From Paenibacillus_AQ nitricinens (GTDB lineage Bacteria > Bacillota > Bacilli > Paenibacillales > Paenibacillaceae): a DNA stretch of 64,000 nucleotides. Positions 42,180 to 49,903 of this stretch are shown one piece after another. The stretch spans positions 6,724,975 to 6,788,974 of the forward strand of contig NZ_CP183948.1 of NCBI RefSeq assembly GCF_052056485.1, in the 5' to 3' direction. Both the position numbers and the translations under genes were made by a program. Under the pieces are notes generated by a model. It did not search any database and had not been told where the DNA came from. It saw only the letters and a list, made by a program, of their open reading frames with translations. The number at the start of each line of letters is the position of its first letter. Position 1 is the first letter of the stretch.

Positions 42180-43124
42180 TTAGTTCCTAATTGTGAGCGG
42201 ATTCATCATATGTTTAACCCGATCTCCGGATTGTAAACCACGAAAAAATCCGTAATCAAATAATTTTGCTGCACCTTCAAATCGGCTCTCATATGTCTTT
42301 GCCCCCATAACAACTGCAATAAGCCTATGCCCGTCCCGCTGAGCCGAGCCTGCAATGCAGTATCCTGCCCGGGTATTGTGTCCAGTCTTTAAACCATCTG
42401 TACCCTCATAAGCGTAAATGCCACCCATAGCTGGCAACATGAAATTGCTATTACTTACATATAACCCCTTATCCTTCAAATGCATTTGTGTACGGCTGGA
42501 AATATTGAGAATATCCGGATGATGATAGATTAGTGCGGCAGCCAGTTTAGCGGTATCACGAGCTGTCATCATTGTCTCACCGCTGATATGCATATTCGGA
42601 TCAGTGAAACCAAGATCCTTACCTGATAGTCCCGTTGCATTAGTAAATATTGTGCGAGTAGATAAACCTAGACTACGTGCCTTGTCGTTCATCATGAGCA
42701 CAAAAGAGGCTTCTGAACCAGCCATATACTCTGCCAATGCAACAGTAGCATCGTTCGCAGAATATATAGTGACTCCTTCAAATAATTCCCTTATAGTATA
42801 GAATTCTCCCCGCTTCAATGAGAGACTTGTGCCGCCCATTTTACTTGCATAGGCACTAATTGGGACTCTATCCTCCCATCTAATCATTCCAGAGGAGATT
42901 TGATCCAGCACAATCATTTCTGTCATTAATTTAGATACACTGGCCGGTGGCATGGGTACATCACCATTAATATCCACCCATATATCTCCGGTATCCATAT
43001 CTAGAAGCACTGCTGATTCCGCGTCAATATTCGGTTTAAAACCAAGCCCTGTTGGCCTCCATACCGCAATCAAGACAACGACTAATACAGCTGCGATTGC
43101 CCCCACTACTATCCGTCTCTTCAT
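42180..43124 (-). CDS. D-alanyl-D-alanine carboxypeptidase (penicillin-binding, S11 family)
   Basis: This 314-residue serine peptidase has the three penicillin-binding motifs: SVSK, SAND and KTG in DGLKTGHNTRAGY. An uncleaved N-terminal membrane helix (about 3-22) anchors it. It trims the terminal D-Ala of peptidoglycan stem peptides. It lacks the C-terminal extension of PBP5-like enzymes and is nearer DacF/short forms. ATG 43124 lies 9 bases after GGAGG; a start three codons earlier touches that site. Confidence 0.92.
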   Translation of the reverse strand: MKRRIVVGAIAAVLVVVLIAVWRPTGLGFKPNIDAESAVLLDMDTGDIWVDINGDVPMPPASVSKLMTEMIVLDQISSGMIRWEDRVPISAYASKMGGTSLSLKRGEFYTIRELFEGVTIYSANDATVALAEYMAGSEASFVLMMNDKARSLGLSTRTIFTNATGLSGKDLGFTDPNMHISGETMMTARDTAKLAAALIYHHPDILNISSRTQMHLKDKGLYVSNSNFMLPAMGGIYAYEGTDGLKTGHNTRAGYCIAGSAQRDGHRLIAVVMGAKTYESRFEGAAKLFDYGFFRGLQSGDRVKHMMNPLTIRN

Positions 43125-43198
43125 CGTCGTCATCCTCCATACTATATATGACGAATGAAACTACAATTTGATTTCACTTTTCACAAAAAATTATTATT

Positions 43199-44929
43199 TT
43201 ATTTTTCGTCCTCTTCCTTAATCCACCATTTATAAGGGTCTATAATCGTACTGATAGAATTCACACGAACGCCCTGTAGGCGCTTATTTACTGGAACAAT
43301 GGCTTTTCGTTCGGCAAAAAAGATCATAGGTACCTCTTCATTAACCAGCTTCTGCCACTCATAATATATTTCTTTACGATAATCCATGTCGTATGCCTTC
43401 ATACTTACGCCTTCACGAATCAGCTCTTCATTCCGCTCTGAAGACCAACGTGGATAGTTCCATAGATCATTTTCTCTCCATAGACCTGTTGGATCGGGAT
43501 CACTCGCAAGCCCCCATACTCCGTAAAAGAGTTCAATTGACGGATCGTCGGCTTCCACTGCGTCGTAAAAGTTGTGGAATTCCTTTAATGCTCCACCGTT
43601 TAGCTGTACATCTAGTCCAACATCACGCCAATTTCTTAAAATAGCTTTGGCACGTAGCTCTGCTGTTTGACTGCCTAGCATAGAATCAAAATGGATCTTC
43701 AGCTTCTGACCCTTTGGGTCTTCCCGTAATCCATCACCGTCTAGATCCAAGAACCCGGCAGCATCCAGCAGTTCTTTAGCCTTAGTAGGATTATAAAGGT
43801 AAGTATTAATCTCAGTATCAGGAATCTTCGCCCAGCTAGTGCTAGATATTGGAGTCTCTATAGGCTCAGCTAGACCGTGGGAATATGCTTTAATGATTCC
43901 TTCACGATCTAAAGCATAATACATAGCTTGCCGTAATCTTTTATCTTTAAATTTAGGGTTATCCATTACAATTTTTTCGGTTTTCGTATCCCAATGCCCG
44001 AACTTAAAACCTATATATTCATAGCCCAGCTCAGCAGTTTGCAGGATGTTTACATTCTCCAGTTTATTTAGATCATCATAAGCATCACGAGGGGCTGACT
44101 CTATATCGATTTCTCCTGTTTGAAAGCGTTCAGTCACTTCCTTATCGTCAAATGCCTTATACACTATCCCATCCAATAGGGCTTTGCCCTTATAATATTG
44201 ATCAAAACGTTTCATTTCTACCCTCTGGCCAGGCTGAATATGTTCAACCTCAAAAGCACCAATGCCTATAGGAGATTTTCGCATCTGGTCACTTTCAGGC
44301 ATATCTTTAACAGCAATTCCAGTATAGTATTTTTTATTCATCGGATAGGGCCACAGACTATCGATTGTGTTTACCCGTGCAGCCGTTACAGTTATTTTCA
44401 AAGTATAAGGATCTATGACCTTCAATCCCGATATGCTCTTCGCTTCTCCCTCATGATAGGCTTCTGCACCCTGAATCATTTCAACACTATAATAATGCGA
44501 GCCCGTATAATCTGGACTAGCAATCGTTTCAATTGCGAATTTCCAATCCTCTACCGTTAATTCATCACCATTATGCCAACGGATGCCCGGTTTAATTTTA
44601 AAGGTAAATACTTTATGATCATCAGATTCCTGCCAAGAGGCGATATTAGGAACCGTCACTAGTTCATCATTTACCTGAAACATCGGCTCAGTAATAAACT
44701 CCAGCACATGAAAATCATCTTCCCCTTCATAAAAAGCAGGCTCAAACAAACCCGTAAATGGTGAGGAGAATCCGTAGGTAACTACTCCACCAGCCTGTGG
44801 CTTATCGTCTACTAAATTATGGCGCGAAGATAATGGATTACTGCTGGAAGTTGCCCTACTACATGCTGACAATAAAGTTGCCATCACGAGCAGCGTTAAC
44901 AACAACCTGCATATTTTCTTATTATTCAT
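43199..44929 (-). CDS. peptide-binding lipoprotein of an ABC importer (OppA family)
   Basis: This 576-residue solute-binding protein has the lipobox LSAC at about residue 23 and the SBP_bac_5 pattern (VTVPNIASWQESDDHKVFTFKIKPGIRWHNGD, LRQAMYYALDREGIIKAYSHG). It would deliver oligopeptides or a similar ligand to a permease. No permease or ATPase genes are nearby, so it is an orphan that may use an opp system elsewhere or act as a sensor. AAGGGAAG precedes the ATG. The 200-base gap upstream holds only the mutS2-like terminator. Confidence 0.9.
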   Translation of the reverse strand: MNNKKICRLLLTLLVMATLLSACSRATSSSNPLSSRHNLVDDKPQAGGVVTYGFSSPFTGLFEPAFYEGEDDFHVLEFITEPMFQVNDELVTVPNIASWQESDDHKVFTFKIKPGIRWHNGDELTVEDWKFAIETIASPDYTGSHYYSVEMIQGAEAYHEGEAKSISGLKVIDPYTLKITVTAARVNTIDSLWPYPMNKKYYTGIAVKDMPESDQMRKSPIGIGAFEVEHIQPGQRVEMKRFDQYYKGKALLDGIVYKAFDDKEVTERFQTGEIDIESAPRDAYDDLNKLENVNILQTAELGYEYIGFKFGHWDTKTEKIVMDNPKFKDKRLRQAMYYALDREGIIKAYSHGLAEPIETPISSTSWAKIPDTEINTYLYNPTKAKELLDAAGFLDLDGDGLREDPKGQKLKIHFDSMLGSQTAELRAKAILRNWRDVGLDVQLNGGALKEFHNFYDAVEADDPSIELFYGVWGLASDPDPTGLWRENDLWNYPRWSSERNEELIREGVSMKAYDMDYRKEIYYEWQKLVNEEVPMIFFAERKAIVPVNKRLQGVRVNSISTIIDPYKWWIKEEDEK

Positions 44930-45079
44930 GTGTTTCTTCCCTTCTCTAGTTGAACATATATCTACATATAAGCTATGGAATATAAATAGTTTTACTGTAA
45001 CAAAGTTTTTCTGGCGTTACAATAACTTCTAAGCCCTAGGCCTTTACTCCTGCTTGAATTTCACATATTTCGTTATATC

Positions 45080-45111
45080 TAAAAAAAAGACCTGTCTTTT
45101 GGACAGATCTT
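45080..45111 (-). terminator. terminator of the MutS2-like gene
   Basis: AGATCTGTC-CAAAA-GACAGGTCT followed by TTTTTT on the minus strand. Confidence 0.85.
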
Positions 45112-45130
45112 CATTGCATTTATTCTTCCA

Positions 45131-47086
45131 TTATTCTTCCTCTCTATGCGTAATCCTTAGACCCTCAACATGTTTACGCTGCATCAATTTGCGCTTTTTA
45201 CGAGTATCTTTACTCTCAAAAATAATATCAAAGTCATACTCCTCCGGATATAACTCCTCTTTTGAAAGGTATGGCTTCAACCGCTTATGGTTAATTCTCA
45301 GCTTTTGCTTCTGGATCATCACGCCAACCATTCCTAAATGATCTCTCTTCTCATACACGATCCCTGTCCGGCCGAGTGAAGTTACCACAACTGCATCTCC
45401 AATTTCAAATTGGACGACCAGCTTCTCCTTGCTGCTGACGGATGGAGTAACCTCCTCTTCTGTGTTGTCATTTGCCTCTACGGCGTGCTTAACATGCCCC
45501 TTCTCTCCCTCTTTGCTAAAAAAACTTCCCCAAGCCTCACCGCCGCCTTTCTGCAACCTTTGTTGCTGCGCCTCTACGATTTCCCATGATCGCTTGATAA
45601 CGTTATCCTGTATCCCCAGCTTCTTTGCAATTTGCAGCGCGTAACTCTCCCCCGCTTCTCCAATCGTTAATCGATACAACGGCTGTAGTGTTTCTTTGTC
45701 GAATTCCATTCTTGCGTTTTGAAAGCCAGTCGTTGCAGCAGCAAAGGCTTTTAACTCATTAAAATGTGTGGTAACAATAATATTTGCCCCTTTACGGCTC
45801 AGCTCTTCCAGAATCGCGATAGAGAGCGCAATGCCTTCCCCGGGATCCGTACCAGCCGCCAGCTCGTCAATGAGCAGCAGCACACCTTTAGATGCATCTC
45901 TCAGCATCCCCTCAATACTCTTCATTTGCGCCGAAAACGTACTAAGTGATTGTGCCAAACTTTGTCCGTCGCCGATTACACTGATCACATCTGTAAAAAT
46001 AGTAAATTCGCTGCCCTCCTCGACCGGAATTAACAGCCCTGATTGAGCCATGATCGTCAGTAGCCCCAGTGTCTTGAGGACTACAGTTTTGCCGCCTGTA
46101 TTCGGACCTGTAATAATGAGGGATTTATAGCCCTTACCCACCTCCAAATTGATCGGAATCATCCCCTTCAGCATGGGGTGTCTGCCTCCGTTCATCTTAA
46201 GAAATCCTCTCGCGTTCAGAGTAACAGCAGATGCCCCCAGCGTTCGCGCATATTTAGCTTTGGCAAAAATAAAATCATAGGTGCCCGTAACCTCAATATT
46301 AAGCTGCAGTGCGGTCTGTTCCTGTTCTATTAAGCTAGTTAGCATGCTGAGGATTACAGCTTCTTCTCGCGCCTCTTCTCCTAATAGTAAATCAAGCTCT
46401 ATCTGGAGGGCAGCGATCTCGTCTGGTTCGATAAACACCGTCTGTCCACTTGTGGATTGATCAAGAACAGATCCTTTTATTTGCTTATGATATTCTCGTT
46501 TTACGGGGATAACATAACGCCCACCCCGCTGGCTGTAGATATTCTCCTGTAAAATCGATTGATGGCGTGACATAATTCCGTCGATTTTTTTATGAAGACG
46601 TTCTTTAGCCACTACAATCCGTTTACGAACTCGCTCTAACCCCTTACTTGCCCCATCGTCAATCGCACCAAAACGGATACAGCGATCAATAGCCTCCCTC
46701 ACGTCATTTAACTCCATCAGCGAGGATGCATATGCTGCAATCCGTGGAGCACTCTGTTCTTTAGAGGCCATATATTTGCGCAGTTGACTACAGCTCTTAA
46801 GAAATGTAGCAACCGCAGTGAAATCTTGCTCACTATACAAATATCCAGTCCCCATTAAGGACATAATCCACTCAATGCCTTCTAATGAAGGAATGGGTAC
46901 ACTCGATCCTCGTTCCAGCAGTTCTTTAGCTTCAGAAGTTTCCTCCATTGCTCTTTGAATCGTCGGCAGAGAGGTCATTGGTATAAGCTCTCCTACAGCT
47001 TTTTTCCCTACATAAGATACTGCATGACGACCAAGTTCAGTTTTAATAATTTCGTATTCCAATGTGCTTAAGCTTTGTAAGTTCAC
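45131..47086 (-). CDS. MutS2-like ATPase lacking the Smr nuclease domain
   Basis: This 651-residue protein has MutS domain III/IV-like helices (about 1-280) and a MutS ATPase domain with Walker A GPNTGGKTVVLKTLG, Walker B LLLIDELAAGTDPGEG and the His in IVTTHFNELKAF. A KOW-like stretch (VQFEIGDAVVVTSLGRTGIVYEKRD) lies at about 560-600. Canonical MutS2 has about 785 residues and ends in an Smr nuclease; this one stops about 130 residues earlier after a basic tail. It could be a paralogue working on branched DNA or on ribosomes, as MutS2 does. The start is GTG with GAAGGAGG 7 bases upstream. A structured leader lies ahead. Confidence 0.88.
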   Translation of the reverse strand: MNLQSLSTLEYEIIKTELGRHAVSYVGKKAVGELIPMTSLPTIQRAMEETSEAKELLERGSSVPIPSLEGIEWIMSLMGTGYLYSEQDFTAVATFLKSCSQLRKYMASKEQSAPRIAAYASSLMELNDVREAIDRCIRFGAIDDGASKGLERVRKRIVVAKERLHKKIDGIMSRHQSILQENIYSQRGGRYVIPVKREYHKQIKGSVLDQSTSGQTVFIEPDEIAALQIELDLLLGEEAREEAVILSMLTSLIEQEQTALQLNIEVTGTYDFIFAKAKYARTLGASAVTLNARGFLKMNGGRHPMLKGMIPINLEVGKGYKSLIITGPNTGGKTVVLKTLGLLTIMAQSGLLIPVEEGSEFTIFTDVISVIGDGQSLAQSLSTFSAQMKSIEGMLRDASKGVLLLIDELAAGTDPGEGIALSIAILEELSRKGANIIVTTHFNELKAFAAATTGFQNARMEFDKETLQPLYRLTIGEAGESYALQIAKKLGIQDNVIKRSWEIVEAQQQRLQKGGGEAWGSFFSKEGEKGHVKHAVEANDNTEEEVTPSVSSKEKLVVQFEIGDAVVVTSLGRTGIVYEKRDHLGMVGVMIQKQKLRINHKRLKPYLSKEELYPEEYDFDIIFESKDTRKKRKLMQRKHVEGLRITHREEE

Positions 47087-47144
47087 AGCAAATCCTCCTT
47101 CAAATCTCTATTATTGGCTTAGACCTAATTCTCCCTAACGCAAA

Positions 47145-47183
47145 GAAGGGCAAAGAATGCCACTATGGCAGTCCTTGCCCTTC
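47145..47183. terminator. second strong hairpin before the MutS2-like gene
   Basis: GAAGGGCAA..TTGCCCTTC with inner TGCCA-CTA-TGGCA stem, a 17-base arm overall. The T run (TTTTT) is on the plus strand; on the minus strand only TTTGCG follows. It may slow or insulate transcription 59 bases before the start codon. Confidence 0.6.
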
Positions 47184-47241
47184 TTTTTATGCTGATGCCC
47201 CCTATGGTTCTAAGGCTCCCGAAATTGAAAACAGGTGCCGA

Positions 47242-47275
47242 AAAACAAAAAAACCGTGCATAAGAGCACGGTTAA
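47242..47275 (-). terminator. terminator inside the MutS2-like leader region
   Basis: AACCGTGC pairs with GCACGGTT around 6 bases, followed by TTTTTTTG on the minus strand. It would end a transcript that starts near 47497, upstream of the MutS2-like gene. Confidence 0.85.
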
Positions 47276-47335
47276 TTACAAAGAGAACAACAGCCGTAAA
47301 GAGGCCATTTGACGCTTCGTGTGTTCTTAACTAAA

Positions 47336-47404
47336 TCATCCACCCGTAAGGAACAACAGACTGCTGCGTAATACGAACGCAAATAAAGCACGTAATCGCC
47401 TCAT
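47336..47404 (-). CDS. candidate 22-residue leader peptide
   Basis: An ATG frame in the apical part of the leader encodes a hydrophobic, arginine-containing peptide (MRRLRALFAF then VLRSSLLFL and TGG). The ribosome site is weak (AGCAGG, 7 bases upstream). It may be chance overlap with a structured RNA. Confidence 0.25.
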   Translation of the reverse strand: MRRLRALFAFVLRSSLLFLTGG

Positions 47405-47447
47405 GACGAGCCTGCTAAAGTCTTCCTAATCAAGTGTTATGAAATTG

Positions 47448-47471
47448 CTAGTTAAGAACGTTCACCGACAT
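47448..47471 (-). CDS. candidate 7-residue leader peptide
   Basis: ATG with AAAGGGG 8 bases upstream encodes MSVNVLN and stops at a TAG that lies at the edge of the 5' arm of the closing stem. A ribosome on this frame would cover that arm. Confidence 0.35.
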   Translation of the reverse strand: MSVNVLN

Positions 47472-47599
47472 CAAAATTTCCCCTTTAGTTATAGGATAGC
47501 TGTAATTTAACACATAACAGTGCCAACGTCAAACGATTCCACACCCAAATGATTTAATTTCATGCTTACCGCACTAATAATGCTTCCTTTTCTGCATAC

Positions 47600-47630
47600 A
47601 AAAAAGCAGCCGGTTTCCCGACTGCTTTTA
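47600..47630 (-). terminator. terminator of rpsF-ssb-rpsR
   Basis: AAAAGCAGTCGG pairs with CCGGCTGCTTTTTT around GAAA, followed by T residues on the minus strand. Confidence 0.85.
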
Positions 47631-47639
47631 TAAAACGTC

Positions 47640-47912
47640 CTATTCCGTTGTGTAAGGAAGCAACGCGATTTGACGCGAGCGTTTTACAGCAATGGTAAGA
47701 GCGCGTTGGTATTTTGCACTAGTACCTGTTACACGACGTGGCAAAATCTTTCCACGTTCGCTGATGAACTTCTTAAGAAGTTCGGTATCTTTATAATCAA
47801 TGTGAGTAATCTTGTTCACAGTGAAAAAGCAAACTTTTTTACGCTTGTTGCGTCCACCACGACGTGCCGGTCTTTTGTCGTTGTCGGCGCCTTCTCTTGG
47901 TTTAAAAGCCAT
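47640..47912 (-). CDS. rpsR: 30S ribosomal protein S18
   Basis: The 90-residue basic protein has KRPARRGGRNKRKKVCFF, ITHIDYKDTELLKKFISERGKILPRRVTGTSAKYQRALTIAVKRSRQIALLPY, the S18 signature. It binds S6 on the 30S platform. It is last in rpsF-ssb-rpsR. A single Cys remains, so it is the zinc-free form. AAGGA precedes the ATG. Confidence 0.97.
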   Translation of the reverse strand: MAFKPREGADNDKRPARRGGRNKRKKVCFFTVNKITHIDYKDTELLKKFISERGKILPRRVTGTSAKYQRALTIAVKRSRQIALLPYTTE

Positions 47913-47933
47913 ATTCTTTTCAGTCCTTCCTAA

Positions 47934-48440
47934 TTAAAATGGCAAATCATCATCCGATATATCAATCGGTTTACCATCGCCCGAAAAAGGATCTTGAGTA
48001 TTGTTGTTACGCGAGAAATTATTGTTGTTATTTCCGCGTCCAGCGTTACCACCGCCACCATATGCTGGCTCTTCAGGCATACTACTTGCACCACTTGAAG
48101 TATTTCCACCTTCACGGCTCTGTGAAGATTCCAGGAAACGAACATTATCAGCAATAACTTCAGTTACGTATACACGTTTGCCTTCGTTATTCTCATAATT
48201 CCGCACTTGGATGCGTCCTTCCACTGCTGTCAGACGACCTTTGCGCAAGTAATTGGCACAGGTTTCTGCTAGCTGTCTCCAGGTTACAACCGGGATGAAG
48301 TCTGCCTCACGTTCACCGTTCTGGCCCGTAAAGTTACGATCTACGGCTAGCGTAAATTGCGTTACGGCAACACCAGCGGGAGTATAACGAAGTTCCGGGT
48401 CACGGGTCAACCGTCCGATCAAAATGATACGGTTCAACAA
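47934..48440 (-). CDS. ssb: single-stranded DNA-binding protein
   Basis: The 168-residue protein has an OB-fold over the first 105 residues (LNRIILIGRLTRDPELRYTP), a Gly/Asn-rich linker and the acidic tip DDDLPF that recruits replication and repair partners. The start is TTG 48440 with GGAGGGG 6 bases upstream. It lies between rpsF and rpsR in the conserved order. Confidence 0.96.
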   Translation of the reverse strand: MLNRIILIGRLTRDPELRYTPAGVAVTQFTLAVDRNFTGQNGEREADFIPVVTWRQLAETCANYLRKGRLTAVEGRIQVRNYENNEGKRVYVTEVIADNVRFLESSQSREGGNTSSGASSMPEEPAYGGGGNAGRGNNNNNFSRNNNTQDPFSGDGKPIDISDDDLPF

Positions 48441-48488
48441 TTCTGGTCCCCTCCTTTAGAGCGATTCATTACAAAGCTTGTCAAGATC

Positions 48489-48773
48489 TTAAGCAACGTC
48501 GTTCGTAATGAGATAACGAATAACTTCGTCAGAAATCTTCATAAGACGTTCTAATTCAGTAACTACTGCAGGTTCTGCATTGAAGTTAACCAAAACATAA
48601 ACGCCATCACGGAATTTCTTGATCTCATACGCAAGACGGCGTTTACCTTGCACTTCGTGCTTTGTAATTTCCCCGCCATTGGAGATGATGCCTTGGAATT
48701 TATCGACTGCTGCTTGAACGGCTTCTTGTTCAATGTCAGGACGAATAATGTACATCACTTCATATTTGCGCAT
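48489..48773 (-). CDS. rpsF: 30S ribosomal protein S6
   Basis: The 94-residue protein MRKYEVMYIIRPD..GKRRLAYEIKKFRDGVYVLVNF is complete. ATG 48773 lies 9 bases after GGAGG; three residues of upstream frame are rejected. It heads rpsF-ssb-rpsR. The 60-base region upstream has a small CGAG..CTCG hairpin but no feature that can be named. Confidence 0.97.
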   Translation of the reverse strand: MRKYEVMYIIRPDIEQEAVQAAVDKFQGIISNGGEITKHEVQGKRRLAYEIKKFRDGVYVLVNFNAEPAVVTELERLMKISDEVIRYLITNDVA

Positions 48774-48987
48774 AATTTTCACCTCCTTATGGTCTGAGGC
48801 CCCTAATCACGTCAGGAGCAAGGAACGAGCACAAACATAGACTCGCACCTGATTAATATACCAAAATCAACAGCAGAGTGCAAGCAATATTAATACAGGA
48901 CAATCCATCACCCTCTTTTTACATGAAAAAAACACTACCTGCGCACAATAATTACGAATTCATCTACATTAAAAAGGAGGAATAATA

Positions 48988-49185
48988 ATGGGTGAGAAGA
49001 CGGAATATGAAGAAGGCGACAAAGCCCCCAATCCAGGCATGTATACAGAGGTAGGCGAAGCGCGAAGCTTCCATACTGAGATTTCAAATCCACAGCACAT
49101 CAAGATGGAAAAAGGGGACACCTTTCCTGAGACCACCAACAAAAATCGGAAGTGGAAAAAGGTTGAAAAGGCACGGGTACATTAA
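48988..49185 (+). CDS. YjzC-family small protein
   Basis: The 65-residue hydrophilic protein has EGDKAPNPGMYTEVGE, HIKMEKGDTFPETTNKNRKWKKV, the YjzC pattern (GDKAPN..Y.EVG, KGDxFPxTTNxNRKW). The function is unknown in Bacillus. AAAGGAGG lies 7 bases before the ATG. It stands alone on the plus strand. Confidence 0.8.
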   Translation: MGEKTEYEEGDKAPNPGMYTEVGEARSFHTEISNPQHIKMEKGDTFPETTNKNRKWKKVEKARVH

Positions 49186-49263
49186 TTGAAAAATAAATGT
49201 GTATAAAAAAATCGATAATACACATACTATACTCAGGCAGTACAAAAGAGAGGTGTGGTTCCG

Positions 49264-49332
49264 TTGGCCGTCGTAGACGAACACAATCACAGGAGATCTG
49301 ATTCAGCATCTATTGTAAGCTGGGAAGAGTAG
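49264..49332 (+). CDS. candidate 22-residue peptide
   Basis: A TTG frame with AGAGAGGTG 8 bases upstream encodes an acidic/His-rich peptide (MAVVDEHNHRRSDSASIVSW then EE). A plus-strand terminator follows at 49430. It may mark a short unit or small RNA. The remaining 49186-49556 region has an inverted repeat TGTGTAT..ATACACA at about 49198-49225. Confidence 0.25.
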   Translation: MAVVDEHNHRRSDSASIVSWEE

Positions 49333-49429
49333 TGGGTTATTGCCTTAAAAAAGCATTAGCCTCAGCAACGCCTAATTCACTTTAGTCGCTATAAACAGAG
49401 AAATTCCAAACATCATTGATGTACTGCCT

Positions 49430-49463
49430 CCTGAAGAAGGACCCGAAAGGGGCCTTCTTTTTG
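49430..49463 (+). terminator. plus-strand intrinsic terminator
   Basis: AGAAGGaCCC-GAAA-GGGgCCTTCT followed by TTTTTGTG. It ends the YjzC unit or a separate short transcript. Confidence 0.8.
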
Positions 49464-49499
49464 TGTTGTATAGAATTCGTTTATAGGCTATTATAGACA

Positions 49500-49530
49500 C
49501 AAAAAAACCTCCGTTGCAGGAACGAAGGAT
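49500..49530 (-). terminator. terminator of the tRNA-Ser transcript
   Basis: ATCCTTCGTT..AACGGAGGT with one or two mismatches, followed by TTTTTTTG on the minus strand. Confidence 0.75.
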
Positions 49531-49556
49531 TCATTAAAGGTTATATTATGCTGAAG

Positions 49557-49647
49557 TGGCGGAGAGGGTGGGATTCGAACCCACGCACGCTTTGACACGC
49601 CTAACTGATTTCGAGTCAGCCCCCTTGGGCCTCTTGGGTACCTCTCC
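49557..49647 (-). tRNA. tRNA-Ser (anticodon CGA)
   Basis: This 91-base class II tRNA has acceptor GGAGAGG/CCTCTCC, a D-arm, anticodon stem GCTGA/TCAGT with loop CTCGAAA (anticodon CGA, reading UCG), a long variable arm, GTTCGAATC in the T-loop, and encoded CCA. Confidence 0.96.
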
Positions 49648-49690
49648 GCAGCAAAAATAATTGTATCATGCAGACATGCCATTTGCAAGC

Positions 49691-49903
49691 TTAATTATTG
49701 TCTGTATTTTCCTCCAAAGAACGCAGTACCTTCTTCATATTCTTCTCGAATTTGGCACGGGGAATCAGGACACTATGCTGACAGCCTGTACATTTTATTC
49801 GGATATCCATCCCCATGCGAATAATTTCCATTTCATTAGATCCACAAGGATGCTGCTTCTTCATTTGTACTATATCCCCAAGCTGAAAAACTTTACGTTC
49901 CAC
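49691..49903 (-). CDS. DUF951 family protein
   Basis: The 70-residue protein begins with FQLGDIVQMKKQHPCGSNEMEIIRMGMDIRIKCTGCQHSVLIPR, the DUF951 pattern: a beta-rich domain with CG and CxxC that may bind zinc. The function is unknown. The start is GTG 49903 inside the MscS stop codon (TAGTG), so it is translated with the channel. GAGGGGG lies upstream. Confidence 0.88.
   Translation of the reverse strand: MERKVFQLGDIVQMKKQHPCGSNEMEIIRMGMDIRIKCTGCQHSVLIPRAKFEKNMKKVLRSLEENTDNN

Larger units (their letters stand above)
47242..47532 (-). ncRNA. structured leader or independent small RNA upstream of the MutS2-like gene
   Basis: A minus-strand promoter-like pair TTGACG (47532 to 47527), 17 bases, TAAATT (47509 to 47504) predicts a start near 47497. 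About 255 bases later comes a terminator. Between them, TAGTTAAGAAC arms (47449-47459 and 47323-47333) form a perfect 11-base closing stem. An inner AGGAA-GACT / AGTC..TTCCT stem lies inside large unpaired flanks, so the shape is long stem, open bubble, apical stem. Two short frames lie inside. It does not match T-box, glycine, SAM or c-di-AMP riboswitch cores. It may be a ribosome-controlled attenuator or a 6S-like RNA. Confidence 0.5.

Noticed and set aside
47087..47639. T-box or other named riboswitch before the MutS2-like gene
   Set aside because: No AGGGTGGNACCGCG T-box motif and no glycine, SAM or c-di-AMP aptamer core; only generic hairpins are present.
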